Positions 41,275-52,200 of a DNA stretch of 64,000 bases are shown here, piece by piece. The stretch is taken from contig NW_003314322.1 of assembly GCF_000143415.4 (NCBI RefSeq), positions 809,213-873,212 of the forward strand, written 5' to 3'. The DNA comes from Selaginella moellendorffii. Taxonomy: Eukaryota; Streptophyta; Lycopodiopsida; Selaginellales; Selaginellaceae. The notes below the pieces were generated by a model, which saw only the letters and a list, made by a program, of their open reading frames with translations, was not told the DNA's origin and searched no databases. The stretch's first letter is position 1; every line of letters begins with the position of its first letter. Made by a program: the position numbers and the translations under genes.

Positions 41275-43419
41275 TCACCAGTAGTCCTTGCAAGAACACC
41301 CACCCGTTGCAAACGTATGAAACCGATTTGCGTCTCTGACCACGATTTCCCGATTGGAGATAGTCGATATGTACTTGAAAGCTGTGTGACAGTCGGAACA
41401 CATCCGGAGATTGTTGACAACGCACAGACTCGTACCAGGAGGTGTGTTTATCAGACCGTAAACAACTGCCAGCCTTTCACTGTGGTGGAAAAGCGTTGCT
41501 TGCTTCGTTTCCTCGTCCACATTATGTAGCACCAAGCTTGTGTCTGGCACATAACCGGCTTCCTTGATCTCCAGCGTCAACTTCCTCAGCTCTTCGTAGA
41601 TCAAGTCCTTCTGTGGATGAGATTTATTGGCAGCACCAAACTCGTGTAGCCTGTTTTTCACTTCTATGCAGCTCAGGCCCGGTTCCTTCTTCACACCTCG
41701 CCTTTCCATGAGTCGCCTCACCTTCTTAACATCGTCCCACCTTTCGAGAGCAGCGTAGAGGTTTGACATGAGAAGATAAGCGGAAGGACGTGTCGGCTCA
41801 ATCTCGTAGCACTTCTCCGCAGCAATCTCGGCCCGTAGGACATCTTTCTGCAGTCTACAGGCACTAAGCATTGTTAGCCATGCTGTTAAGCCTGGCTCGA
41901 ACGGCATAGTGTCGATCACTTCCTGCGCCTCCTCAAGCCTGCCTCCCCGTCCTAGAAGATCAATGACACACCTGAAGTGCTCTGGCAGCGGGAAGAATCC
42001 ATGATCTGCCATTGCTATGAAGCAGTCCCGAGCCTCGTCCAGATATCCCGAGTGGCTGCATGCGAAAACCAAGCTCAGGAACGTCACGTTGTTGGGCTTG
42101 ATTCCTTCCAGCTCCATTCTTCTCATCAAGTCCTTGGACTCCTCGATATGTCCGTGCTGAGCTGATCCTGCCACTATAGCCGTCCATGCTACCACGTCCA
42201 TTCCTTCCATCTGATCGAACACCTCTCTTGCCTCCACCAGCTTCCCGCACTTTGCATACATGTTGACGAGTGCTGTTGCCACGATAAGTTCCCTGTCCAG
42301 TCCATTCGCCACCAAGTTTTGGTGGATCACTCTTCCCAGTGCCAGTGCCGAGGTACTCGCGCACGCTTCCAGAACACTTATGAACGTAGCCGAGCCAGTC
42401 TTGACGCCTTCCTGCTGCATTCTCTGGAAAATCTCGAGAGCCTCCTTCCCATACCCATCTTGAGCGTAGGCCGTAACGATAGCATTCCAGGTGATAGCAT
42501 CCTTACAAGGAATCCTCTCAAATACCAACCTCGCGTTTCCCAAGCTGTGGCACCTCCCATACATATTGACGAGCGACGTCCCAACAACAGTCTCGGCTTC
42601 CAGGCCAACTTTCTCCACCATCTTGTGAATTGCGATGCCTTGCTCGAGAGCACCAAGCGTGGAGCAAGCACTGATCACGGTGCTGTACGTAAACTTGTCC
42701 GGAGGGACCTGGGAATCCATCATCTGGAAAAGAGACAGTGCCTCCGACTCATGCCCATTCTGGGCATACGCTGCCAGGATGATATTCCAAGAGAAAAGGT
42801 TCTTCCTGGAGATCCCATCAAACACGGCCCTCGCATTTTCCAAGCTGCCACACTTCCCATACATCTCCACCAGCAAGTTCGCAATAAACCTCTCGTTGGA
42901 CCGGTTGCTGAGGAGAATGTGAGCGTGGACTCGCCTCCCCTCGTCCAAAGCTCTGAGACTCCCACACTTCTTGAGCAGTGCTGCGTATTCGTCACCGCTG
43001 ACTTGGTCTGTGTAGTCCAATCTATCTACTAGCTGCTTCAAATCTCGACGACCGGTAGCTGAAGAAGAAGAGGAAGCAGAAGCTCGCGGAAGAGAAGAGT
43101 CGAAGCTTTCTTGTTGCATTTGACGCCTGCTGGAAGCCTCTGAATCCGACGTCCAAGAGGGTCTGGAGCGCTTTGTGATCCTGTTCCTTTTGCTGATTCC
43201 TGAGTCATTATCACCACCACTTCCATCTGCCCATGCCCACCACGACTGTCCATCCGATTCCATGCGTGCCATCCAGCTCAAGCTGTTGTCGGAGAGAGAT
43301 TCCACCACACCATCATCGAGCTTGAGAAAATCTCTCGGAGGCAATGCTGAAGAACCTGCTGTAACAGCACTTATCCCCGACTGGAGGAGTCCCGGAAACT
43401 GAGAGGCCGCGCTTTCCAT
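41275..43419 (-). CDS. PPR protein, PLS class with E, E+ and full DYW deaminase domain
   Basis: Intronless, 714 aa. The N-terminal 130 residues are Ser/Arg-rich and low in structure, and may target an organelle. PLS repeats follow (for example MYGKCGSLENARAVFDGI and SWNIILAAYAQNGHESEALS), then E and E+ motifs. The DYW domain has HHSERLAVVYG (zinc-binding His and catalytic Glu), CSDCH and the terminal CSCKDYW. These residues make it a likely self-sufficient C-to-U RNA editing factor in plastid or mitochondrion. Lycophyte organelles are known for very heavy RNA editing, which fits the presence of two PPR genes here. An upstream in-frame exon (about 43641-43509, ending at a GTACGC donor) might extend the 5' end. 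Confidence 0.95.
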   Translation of the reverse strand: MESAASQFPGLLQSGISAVTAGSSALPPRDFLKLDDGVVESLSDNSLSWMARMESDGQSWWAWADGSGGDNDSGISKRNRITKRSRPSWTSDSEASSRRQMQQESFDSSLPRASASSSSSATGRRDLKQLVDRLDYTDQVSGDEYAALLKKCGSLRALDEGRRVHAHILLSNRSNERFIANLLVEMYGKCGSLENARAVFDGISRKNLFSWNIILAAYAQNGHESEALSLFQMMDSQVPPDKFTYSTVISACSTLGALEQGIAIHKMVEKVGLEAETVVGTSLVNMYGRCHSLGNARLVFERIPCKDAITWNAIVTAYAQDGYGKEALEIFQRMQQEGVKTGSATFISVLEACASTSALALGRVIHQNLVANGLDRELIVATALVNMYAKCGKLVEAREVFDQMEGMDVVAWTAIVAGSAQHGHIEESKDLMRRMELEGIKPNNVTFLSLVFACSHSGYLDEARDCFIAMADHGFFPLPEHFRCVIDLLGRGGRLEEAQEVIDTMPFEPGLTAWLTMLSACRLQKDVLRAEIAAEKCYEIEPTRPSAYLLMSNLYAALERWDDVKKVRRLMERRGVKKEPGLSCIEVKNRLHEFGAANKSHPQKDLIYEELRKLTLEIKEAGYVPDTSLVLHNVDEETKQATLFHHSERLAVVYGLINTPPGTSLCVVNNLRMCSDCHTAFKYISTISNREIVVRDANRFHTFATGGCSCKDYW

Positions 43420-43726
43420 TGCGGAAGAAGCTCGAGCTTAGCAAACAAACAAACAAACAAAAAAACAAAAACAAAGTTTGTGCAAGTTTCCAACTAAATT
43501 TTTGCAGCGTACCTCGTGGCCACGAATCCAAAACATTTTTAAAGCGTCGATCAAATCCCTGTGTACCACCGGATGCATCAAAGTCAGAGGAAGCAATACT
43601 GCCAGTACCCGTGTAACACCGACTTAGCAAAGTATGAAGGAACACGAGAAGGATCGCGAGAGAAAAAAAAGAATCGTGTGATTGTTATCGTATATCTGGA
43701 GTGGATTTCCTTACTGTTACACACAG

Positions 43727-44331
43727 CTACCGTGCTTGAAATGGTGCTTGTGACAAATCCACTGCTTTCTCCAGCAACTGCGCAAATTTTCAGTCAGCTT
43801 CTAGCAAGAAAAAGAAAAGCATGGGAGAAACCTTGCTCAGAGATTTGAGCTCGCGGAAAATCGGTTGCAACGCTTTGGTATTGACTGTGGGAGGCTTCAC
43901 ATCGATCGGCCACACCTGGAACAAAAAAAAAAGAAAAAAAAAAAACGTGATTGTAGCTCTCGGAGAATGAAATGGCTCGAAATCTTACTAGAAACATCAC
44001 ACCTGGATTCCAAGAACTTTAACAGGCTTGACGAGGCCAGGGATGATGCAATCCGGGCCTGCCGCCTCCACCATAGCCTCCTCTGCTAATCCCATGCCAA
44101 TTGGATCCGGATGCTGGAGATTCTCGAGTTACAAGACGAATGCGGCCCAATCCCGGGGTTTACCTTCATGATGCTGAGGGCGTAGTCGAAATTCCTGCTT
44201 TTGCTGACGATGATCGCGCTTGGAGGAGAAATTCGAGGCAGCGGAGGCTCACCGGGGCGCGACCGCCATGGCGCGTCTCCGGCGAGCTGCTTCTTCGTCG
44301 TCTTCTTGCTTGACGAGCTCGTCATCGCCAT
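43727..44331 (-). CDS. Conserved plant protein of unknown function, 137 aa (4 exons)
   Basis: Exons 44331-44164, 44113-44003, 43915-43832 and 43777-43727 all splice in frame. After a Ser/Lys-rich start come NFDYALSIMKHPDPIGMGLA, EEAMVEAAGPDCIIPGLVKP and VKVLGIQVWPIDV, then RELKSLSKLLEKAVDL. I recall small plant proteins with the same KHP-PIG-GLA and GP-C-PG-PVKVLGL-VWP blocks. No function is known to me, and no targeting or membrane segment is evident. It lies 280 bp downstream of the DUF1664 stop on the same strand. Confident as a gene, not as to role. Confidence 0.82.
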
Positions 44332-44611
44332 AGCCAAAGAAGATTCCAGGCTCTCCCCAAGCCCTAAGTTTACGTGCGCATCGCCACCGTCGGCTTGGTA
44401 GAGAATATGGACCGTCCGATTTGAACGGTCAAGTGGAAAACAAAATGGTTTTTTGTCAATTATTTTCGCAAATTTACAAGACAAACTCTTCCTTCCGCAG
44501 CGTCATCTCGAAGCGAACGATCTGCAAGAACAGTAAGAGCAGTGAAAAAGCTTGTTCTTGCAAGAGATGGAGATGGAGAGAAGAAACTATGAAACGAAAG
44601 AGTTCCGGAAC

Positions 44612-46104
44612 TTACGATCCAAACGAAACCGAAAACGTCGGCCTCAATGTCCTTGGCGCATCGCCCTGGAGCTTCTCCGAGATTTGCTGTAGTTCCTGAG
44701 AACCCAAACAGTTTATAGAACTTGAAAAACAGCGAGAAACCACCTTCAATCCGCTGCTTGTCGACGCCAAAGACGAGGCCGAGGACGAAGATTTCGACGA
44801 GGAAGCCAAGGATGACGACGATGGGCTTCCGGACTTTAGCAGCGGAGGTTTCGGGGCCTGGAATGCACACAAGGTTGTAGAGGAAAATGACAAGTATCGA
44901 AAAGCTGTACCTGTTGTAAGAGATCTAGCTTGCGCTTGGATTCCAGCAAGCCGGGGCGTCCGTGCTCCAAGTCTTGCACGTACTGACACAGCAACAGAAT
45001 TCCTCTGTTGGCAAAATCTTGCTTGGATTGAACTTCGCCAATCTTCGATTCCTAAACCCACAAGAACACATTCACTCCCGCATATCCTCGGCAAAATCAA
45101 GCACATACCAAGCCTTCGACCATTTGCTGGACAACCTGGACGTCGCCACCGCATTTTACGACGTCGCTTCTCATGTCAAGAACCTGGAAACTATCGAAGA
45201 TAAGCGAAATGACGGAAAGGTATCAGTGTCAGTACCTGATTCTTTATAACACCTTGGACTTCGGCACTATCTTCTAAGGCTTTTGATACATCTTCTATTC
45301 GCATCGACAGGTGCCTTCGAGTTGCCTGAGTTTCACATATAGCGGGATGAGGAAAAAGCATACAGAAGACATTACCGCAAGCACTGCCGAGACTTGATCG
45401 AACTGCTTCGAAACCTCCGAAACAGCATTTGCCATATGACGCTTCGTAACATAGAGAAAGTCGGTTAGACGCCATCCCTGCAGCTTCCAAAGCTTAGAAT
45501 TCGCAACACTCGCATTTAAACTTACCCGCCACCGAAAGTATCCATATCCCGCAGCGCCAACAACAACCGCGGGCATTGCGAGGGAGGAGATGTTTGCTCC
45601 TGTCAAGAACTCGAATTAGGACGACTGGCCCGAGAAAAATCAATCCCACATACCACTGCCGCTTCCAGAACTTCCATTTATAAATGTGACATCTTTAGAG
45701 GCCGCTAACTGCATGAGTTCCTGCCTTAGTCTCATGAGCTGCAGGGAGCGAGACGAAGTGAGCTTGAGGAAAAAAAGAAAATTTCAATCGCTAACCTGTC
45801 CAGCCAATTCGGTAGTTTTGTCTGAAACCTTCGCAGACACATCCCCGTCCTCTAGATGCTTGGAGATGACCTAAACGCGAGAAAACTTCTATCAATCTCC
45901 TCAAAACTATCTGGAATGATCGTCTACCTTGGAGAGGTCTGAGATGAAGTCCGTGAGGCGGCCATTATTCACAAGGAACGTTCCCGTCAGTCCTGCAAGA
46001 ATCACCGCGTGAGAAGGCGGCGCCGAGCTCGATTGAATCGCGCGCTTACCGGCACCAACGAGAATCAGCACCTTGACGGTCGAGACGCCGGCCTGGAGCG
46101 CCAT
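44612..46104 (-). CDS. DUF1664 family protein (11 exons)
   Basis: Exons 46104-46050, 45992-45928, 45870-45796, 45738-45654, 45599-45526, 45477-45376, 45325-45236, 45183-45109, 45051-44911, 44857-44744 and 44695-44612 give 319 aa. It begins MALQAGVSTVKVLILVGAG and TGTFLVNNGRLTDFI, has LAMPAVVVGAAGYGYFRW (a membrane segment), TDFLYVTKRHMANAVSEVSK and QDFANRGILLLCQYV, all hallmarks of plant DUF1664. The N-terminus and the Gly/Ala segment are two predicted membrane anchors. The part between (exons 6-9) is helical, probably coiled coil. A Ser-rich linker (38 aa) precedes a short C-terminal piece. Function of the family is not established. A telo-box (AAACCCTA, 46157-46164) lies 53 bp upstream of the start. 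Confidence 0.9.
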
Positions 46105-46156
46105 CGCGAGCTGGAATCAAAGCAGAGACCCAGGCATTACGCCCAAAATCTGGCAC

Positions 46157-46164
46157 AAACCCTA
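46157..46164 (+). promoter_or_regulatory. Telo-box upstream of DUF1664 gene
   Basis: AAACCCTA, 53 bp before the start codon of the minus-strand gene. Telo-boxes are common near transcription starts of plant growth-related genes. Confidence 0.4.
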
Positions 46165-46475
46165 GTAGCAGAGTTCCAAGCCCTAGAAAATGTTTTAACA
46201 GTACCCTTAGAACATTAGCCTTTAGTCAAACAAAAGCTAAATTCATTCTTCTTCTCTGGTCAACGAAAGTCAAAGGAAGGTTTGACCATCCTTGTTGTGC
46301 ACGACAAGCGATGGAGTTCATCCATTACCTCACACACCTACACGCGAAAAGAAAAGAAACTAAAACTTTTAGTGAAGTGACCAACAACCTCCCTCGAGCT
46401 CTCTCGCGTGATCAATCCAGCAGAGAATTTCCCCCCATTCTCCTCTTCCACCATCGCCTCTCTTTCTTCTCCGCC

Positions 46476-46892
46476 ATGGAATCGCTCATCGCAATCATCC
46501 CGGCATTGCTTATCCTTTTGCAGCGAAGCAGCGCTCAGATCCCTTGCGCGCCTCCATCCACGTCAATTTGCCCCGGGAGCTCCTGCTGTGGAAAGAATGG
46601 CTACTGCGGGATTGGAGAGAGCTACTGCGGCATTGGCAATTGCCTCTCACAGTGTCCGCTCGCGTACTATCCCCCGCCGGAGCTCCCCGCGGGAGGCTAC
46701 TACTACTACTATCCTCCGCCAGAGTTTCCAGTGGAGGAGACGATTGAGCCGGTCGACCGCGGCCACCATAGCATAGCGTGGTGGCTCGGGATAATTGCCG
46801 CGGTGGCTGTGGTAGTAGTAGGGATCCTCGCGGTTTGCTGGCTGGTAACTCGCTCTGTCTCCAGGCATCGCAAGTGTGAGTGTGATTCGTGA
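46476..46892 (+). CDS. Hevein-domain (CBM18) protein with C-terminal membrane anchor
   Basis: 138-aa single-exon frame. Residues 1-21 form a signal peptide. Residues 24-60 carry eight cysteines (24, 32, 37, 38, 44, 51, 56, 60), whose spacing matches hevein almost exactly. This fold binds chitin or GlcNAc oligomers, and the motif SCCGKNGYCGIGESYCG is evident. A Pro/Tyr-rich stalk (63-92) follows, then a membrane helix (about 101-125) and a short basic, Cys-containing tail. There is no chitinase, Barwin or kinase domain. The topology predicts an extracellular chitin-binding head tethered to the plasma membrane. The start was chosen at the Met preceding the signal peptide. It converges with urate oxidase, 180 bp stop to stop. 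Confidence 0.85.
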   Translation: MESLIAIIPALLILLQRSSAQIPCAPPSTSICPGSSCCGKNGYCGIGESYCGIGNCLSQCPLAYYPPPELPAGGYYYYYPPPEFPVEETIEPVDRGHHSIAWWLGIIAAVAVVVVGILAVCWLVTRSVSRHRKCECDS

Positions 46893-47072
46893 TCTTTCCC
46901 TCAACTTTCTTCGCATGATCTCTTCCCCGATGAGAGTGATGCCTGTAAGTAATTTGGCTCTCCAAGGAGATAAGTTGCGACATTCTTCACGACATTTCGG
47001 GGTCGTGTTCTTATCTTGTCATGGATTCAAAGCAAAGTTTTCTTTTTCTTTCTCTCTCGCTTGCGTGCCGAT

Positions 47073-48348
47073 CTAGAGCTTTGATGTTAGAGTTTTACGA
47101 GCCAGGCAAGCCTGGATAGATCCGTGAGGTTCACTCGTTGGGAGGTAGACGTCGTGATCAAACTGCAGATGGATGGAAGCGAGAAATTTCAGAGGAGAAA
47201 TGGGGACAAAAAGTACCTTCACACCAACAGTGGGCATGTTGACAGGCAAAAAATGGAGATTTGGCATGTTTAATTCGATCGAGCTGACTTCCGGGACACT
47301 GAAAGCTTAAAGAGTGACAGAAAGAAACAAGCATGAATTATATACTCGAACCTTCGCAACACCTCTTGTGCCATAAGATAGAGCGTGTTCTGCACGGAGG
47401 GGCTGTAGACTCCACTCTTGGATGGCCCAAAGAATGTTTCAAAGAGAGTTCTTGTGACTTTGTCATAGGTTCCAGTGTAGCACGATGGCTTTCTCGCATA
47501 TCTGTCAACAAAAACAAGTTTTTTTATGCGTAGAAATGTTTCTTTTCACCTCCATTTTGCGGTGACCGTCGAAGCAAGCAAGCGCTCTCTCACTTCAGGA
47601 AGAAGCGTGAATTTATCGCGAATAAACCCCTCAAAGCCGGACTGGAAGATCACCGAAAGTTGGTACTTTTTCTTCGATGGTTATGAGATCCACACACCTT
47701 GGTTGTTTTGAGCAAGCTGAGGTCCGTGAATCCAGAGACCACGTCCACGCTAGATTTGTCTCGAGAGATGGTGATCTCCGCGGTTCTTTTTTGAGATCCA
47801 AGCTTGAAACCTGGTGAGGGAAAACTATAAGAACTCTGAAAGAAGAAAAACTTTTAACCGTGTTGGTGTGGGATTCCATCGATTGAGACGCGTTCCCAGT
47901 TGTTTTGGACGAGAGAGACGCAAGCTCCAGTCACCTGTGCAGCGTTTTTTTAACGTGAAAAGCCACACTCAAAGAAAGATGTGTGCCTACCTCTTTGTAT
48001 GTATCGAGGAAGTGAGAGGCAAGCTTGATCCCAAAAGTTTCTATAGACACCGGCTGGTGACAGAGCTTGGCGAGAGCATACACCTTTTCTCACAGGATAT
48101 GTTGGGTAAGTGGATCCAGCCAAAACAAAGAAAGATATATAAAGCTTAACTGTGTTCTTGATGGAATCAGTGGCCACGATGCTGGAATTGTCGCCGGCGG
48201 AGTACGCAGGGATGCAATCCGAGGAGAGAATGATCGAAATTGTCCACTCCACAAACTCGTGATCTTTGCCATCGCCGCGCCACACGCGAGCAACGCGAAC
48301 TCTCGCCTTGCCGTGGCACTGCTCCTTCACTACGATCTCGTCAGGCAT
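47073..48348 (-). CDS. UOX: Urate oxidase (uricase), peroxisomal (8 exons)
   Basis: Oxidises urate to 5-hydroxyisourate in peroxisomal purine catabolism. Exons 48348-48151, 48083-47991, 47934-47859, 47810-47698, 47641-47550, 47501-47352, 47298-47217 and 47162-47073 give 297 aa, the family length. Motifs: [15 protein letters not shown] (catalytic Lys), [20 protein letters not shown] (catalytic Thr), [28 protein letters not shown]-like [14 protein letters not shown], and [14 protein letters not shown] (active-site His). The C-terminus is SKL, a perfect PTS1 peroxisomal signal. The start codon lies 27 bp from the first codon of the DEG5 exon-1 relic on the other strand, so the two genes once formed a tight divergent pair. 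Confidence 0.96.
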
Positions 48349-48375
48349 GGATTGGTTCTATCGAAACCCCTAAAA

Positions 48376-48590
48376 ATGAATAGGACATCTCACTGTTGGC
48401 TTTACTGGCCCAGTAGCTATCGAAACTGGCGATGCTGCCCACAAAATCTGGATACCTCGGCAGGCGATCGCTGTTGGTGGGCTCTCTCGCAATGCTCCAA
48501 GTGGCGAACCCACGATGGGAGAAACGTGAAAAACGATCGCGATGATGAGGACCAAGAGTTGGATAGACAAACACTATAAGCATCACCAAG
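48376..48590 (+). pseudogene. DEG5 exon-1 relic
   Basis: From the ATG at 48376 the DNA follows exon 1 of the intact DEG5 gene at 53793: GGCGATGCTGCCCACAAA, TGGATACCTCGGCAGGCGAT, GGGCTCTCTCGCAATGCTCC, AAGTGGCGAACCCACGATGG, AGGACCAAGAGTT. The true frame, recovered from the internal ATG (MLPTKSGYLGRRSLLVGSLA), is out of frame with the first ATG and stops shortly after. No other DEG5 exon follows. Confidence 0.88.
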
Positions 48591-48600
48591 AAGGATAAAA

Positions 48601-48830
48601 CTCAACTCCAGTGACTCTTGGAGATGGCTGCAAGCATTGTTCCCCAGGCCACCACGTCCTCATCCGATCAAAGTCTCTCCCAGATCGTTAAGATGACGAC
48701 GATCCCATGCGAGCCCGGGCTTCTTCCACTCGCCCGATCTGCGCATAGCCAGTGATCGTCATGTCAGATGAGCTGCACAGCCTCCTGTGAAATCCTCCGC
48801 TATCCATGGCTTCGCGCTGCTCGTAGCTGG
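48601..48830 (-). pseudogene. PPR gene relic, downstream part
   Basis: On the minus strand: MTITGYAQIGRVEEARA, then in another frame DVVAWGTMLAAISKS, both typical PLS PPR text. Stops and frameshifts interrupt it. The upstream continuation lies beyond the MITE-like element at 49.15-49.23 kb. Confidence 0.65.
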
Positions 48831-48831
48831 A

Positions 48832-49144
48832 ATACTTGCATCCGAACATTCGAACGCAACCGGATTCGAACGGGTATCGAACGTTTAATACCCGTTTAGC
48901 TTTTTTTCGAACGGGTATAATGGTTTTCAGTTTTTTTCGAACCTTGATTTTACAGTTTTTTTCGAACCCTGATTTTTTTTTTCGAACCCTGATTTTACAT
49001 GAACCCTAATCCTAAGTAAAAGAAAGCATATTCTTTAGGGTTTTTAAAAATATTCTTGGCGTTTAAACGTTGTTTTAAACGCCATATTATACGTGCGTTT
49101 TAAACGGCGTTTTTTATTAATCGTACCTGTTCGAATGCAAGTAT
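48832..49144. mobile_element. MITE-like element with terminal inverted repeats
   Basis: Ends ATACTTGCATCCGAAC (48832-48847) and its inverse GTTCGAATGCAAGTAT (49129-49144) match at 15 of 16 positions. The interior is non-coding and contains three spaced copies of TTTTTTTCGAACC(C/T)TGATTT and a palindromic GGCGTTTAAACG region. At 313 bp it is MITE-sized. I could not identify a clean target-site duplication. It interrupts a PPR relic. Confidence 0.65.
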
Positions 49145-49145
49145 C

Positions 49146-49235
49146 AGACTGAGTGGAGATCATCCCGGTCCAAGACAACGAGCATATATGGTGATCGTGG
49201 CAGTCCACTGGCTGGGCGCCTTTGTTTAAGAATGT
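49146..49235 (-). pseudogene. PPR gene relic, upstream part
   Basis: The minus strand reads SQWTATITIYARCLGPG, similar to the repeat type of the fragment at 48.6-48.8 kb, and is followed by a stop. Probably the same relic split by the element. Confidence 0.45.
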
Positions 49236-52200
49236 TCTTGCTTTTTGAGTCAGAATATTTCAACGTCGTCTAAATGATGTCATTAGAAGGCATGTGCTGT
49301 GAGCATTAGGTGCCAGGTTATGACATTCCTGTGGGAGATTCAATGAGTAAACTTTCTTGCATTGGTAATGTTTTGCAAAGAGATCTTCTTTCTAGTGAGC
49401 CATTTCATTAAGTTTTTATTTTGGCGTCCAACCCTAAGTTATTTCATAAATTTAATTTAGGTATTGTCTATGTTAATCTCAGGGTTTCGACAACACTTGA
49501 CATTTATAAAATGAAATGTATATATAAATTATCTAAATCATATATTATTTAAATGTCATGTCAGGCCTTGGTTTCCTTGGTTTCCTTGGTTTCCTTGGTT
49601 TCTCACATCCATTGGTGTGGCAACTAAACCACCATCCTAGCGAGAAAAAAGGCTTTTATAGCATCACTATAGAAAAATCAAAGCAATAGCCAAGGCATGT
49701 TAGAAATTGTCACCATCCTTGTAGCCACTCAGTGTCCATATTGGTTCCCTTTACAATTTGAGTTAGGTCTTCATGATCAAAAAGTTCTTTTCAACGTATT
49801 AATCTCATTGGGGAATTGTACTATTAATGCTTTGCATGGCTAACTGTTCCTTTAATAGAATTGATATCAACTTTATTTTTTGAATTTGAATCCCATTTAA
49901 ATTGGCCTTTAAATCCCACCTTGAAATACAATATGTTTTGGAAGGATGACGGGTGTACAAATCTTATAGGTGGTGGTCAAAACATAGAGTTGGACAGTTA
50001 TCTTTACTTTGATGAAGATATATATTACAAAGTGACTAGAAAATTCAGTAAACATGGTTTGACAATTGAAGTTAGTGACTTATGGGAATTTTATCTCAAG
50101 TAAATTAGATAATTATTCTATTTCTAGTAAATTAAACATTTTAGCCATTTTGTAACATTTTCCATCAAAATCCATTATAAATGACTATCCATCTCCATGT
50201 TATTTAAATTTGGATAATCATCTCTACTTTTGGAGATACATGTTATAAAATGGCTAGTAAACATGGTTTGAAAACAAAAGCTAGTTATCTCAAAACCTTA
50301 TTAAATAATTATTCTATTTTTTGAAAATTATTTAGGTTTATTCTAGGATATTTCTTAATCTAACAACTATGATTTTTTATCCTTAAAATTTCTCTCATTC
50401 ATTTATAATCAATTTTAAGTTTTATTTTTCTGTACTTATACTAATTTTAATCATGTTTACATTTTCTAAATATCAAAACTGAATTGAGCGCTGTGAACAA
50501 CATTGGTTTCCACCTCTCCCCACCCCAAGCCGAGAAAGAAGTGGTGGGGTTTCCCAAACCACCACACTCACTGCACTCTCCATAAAAACTATGCATAAAG
50601 AATAAAGATTAAAATCTTAGGCTAATGATTTTTCATTCTTGTGTTTTTCTAAGAAAGTGTCAACTCATTATTTCTATATAATAAAAATAATTTTTTTATA
50701 ATGCAAGATATAGGATAATATGGTGTCAATCTTCACTATCTTCTTGTTTAAAACTTAATAATCCATGCACATCTATATTGAACCTTTTTTTTTTTTTTGA
50801 CAAGAAAAACAAGAGCACTGAAAGAAGATTTATTAGGCTTGATAAACCCATAGAAATAAAGAAAGAAAGAAAAAAGAAAAATATAAAAGAGAAAAGAGAG
50901 AGTGAGGTTAAAATCTAAATAAAATGAATCCCAACCTATATAACTTTATACTATAATTACTTTTAGATAGAGCAATTTTAAATTTAAATGAAATAAGAGA
51001 AGAGATGATGCATTGCTTAAGGATGTAAGCGGGTGAATGGAAGGTGAGAGGATTGCTCAATCAATGATATAATGTGCAATTTATAAAAGTGTAAAAGATA
51101 ATGCATAAAATTTTATTCAGAACATGTGTAAAACTTTTATAAATTTATGTAGGACAACCACCTTCATGCCAATACCAATGGCCCCTCTCATGGCTTGGAT
51201 GAGGCCATCTATAATCTCATAAACCCAATATTTTGGCATATCAGTAAAACATTCTTTAAAGCACTATATTATTATCTTTTTTAATTGATCTTTAGACAGC
51301 ACTATAAGAAGTATGCACCCCTTACTTGTGCCATTACTAAATCTAAATGTCTTTACATGCAAGGGGTTAATCCTTGAAGCAAATATCATTTCCTTCTTAA
51401 TTTCTTCTAGCTTGAGCTGTTTGTTGGCTTAATTGATGGATTTTTTCTAAGCAACCTCCCAAGCTCTAGACAAAATTTATGAATGGAATGGTTGAATCTC
51501 AAGGCCATTATGATGGGAGCTCAAAATATAATTTGAGGATCATGATCTTATGTTTCCTCAAATACAATAGAGACCATCTCTCTTCAATAAACATCAATAT
51601 TTCCTTCTCACTGCCTAAGACCAAGAATTAAGTGGCTCTACTCAAATGAATTGAGGAGTGGAAGTAGGAACTTTTTGACAGATCTTGATATAAATTTACA
51701 AAGAGACTGTGCCCAAGATCATAATATGTTTGATAAGAGTTCTTGGGAAGAATATAATAATCTACAAAGCTTCACTTGCTCTATAAAATTAAAGCTCTAA
51801 AGTGGCCTTTTCTTCACATATCCCAAGCTCCCCTAGGTAAAATCTTTTTTAAAGAATGAATTAAATAAATGGCTCTAGCATCATCAGATAATTACTAATG
51901 GATTTTTACCACATGTCTAATTTATTATTTGTAAATTTTACACATGACTTTTTCATGCTTTGTAAATTTTCTGCCATAAATGACCAACTGAAGAGTCACA
52001 AACAGCCATCTATATAATCTTTATAGTAGTATCAAAGAAAAGGTGGTGGATTATCTACACAAAAAATTACCACTTACTGAAAAAGGTGGAATGGGATTGA
52101 AGCCACTCTATTAAAAAGTCTTAAATACCTCTTTACATAAAGCCTAACTAGCCACTAAAAGTCTTAATTTGTCACTAAGTTGAAATTGATGTGTTGATCT

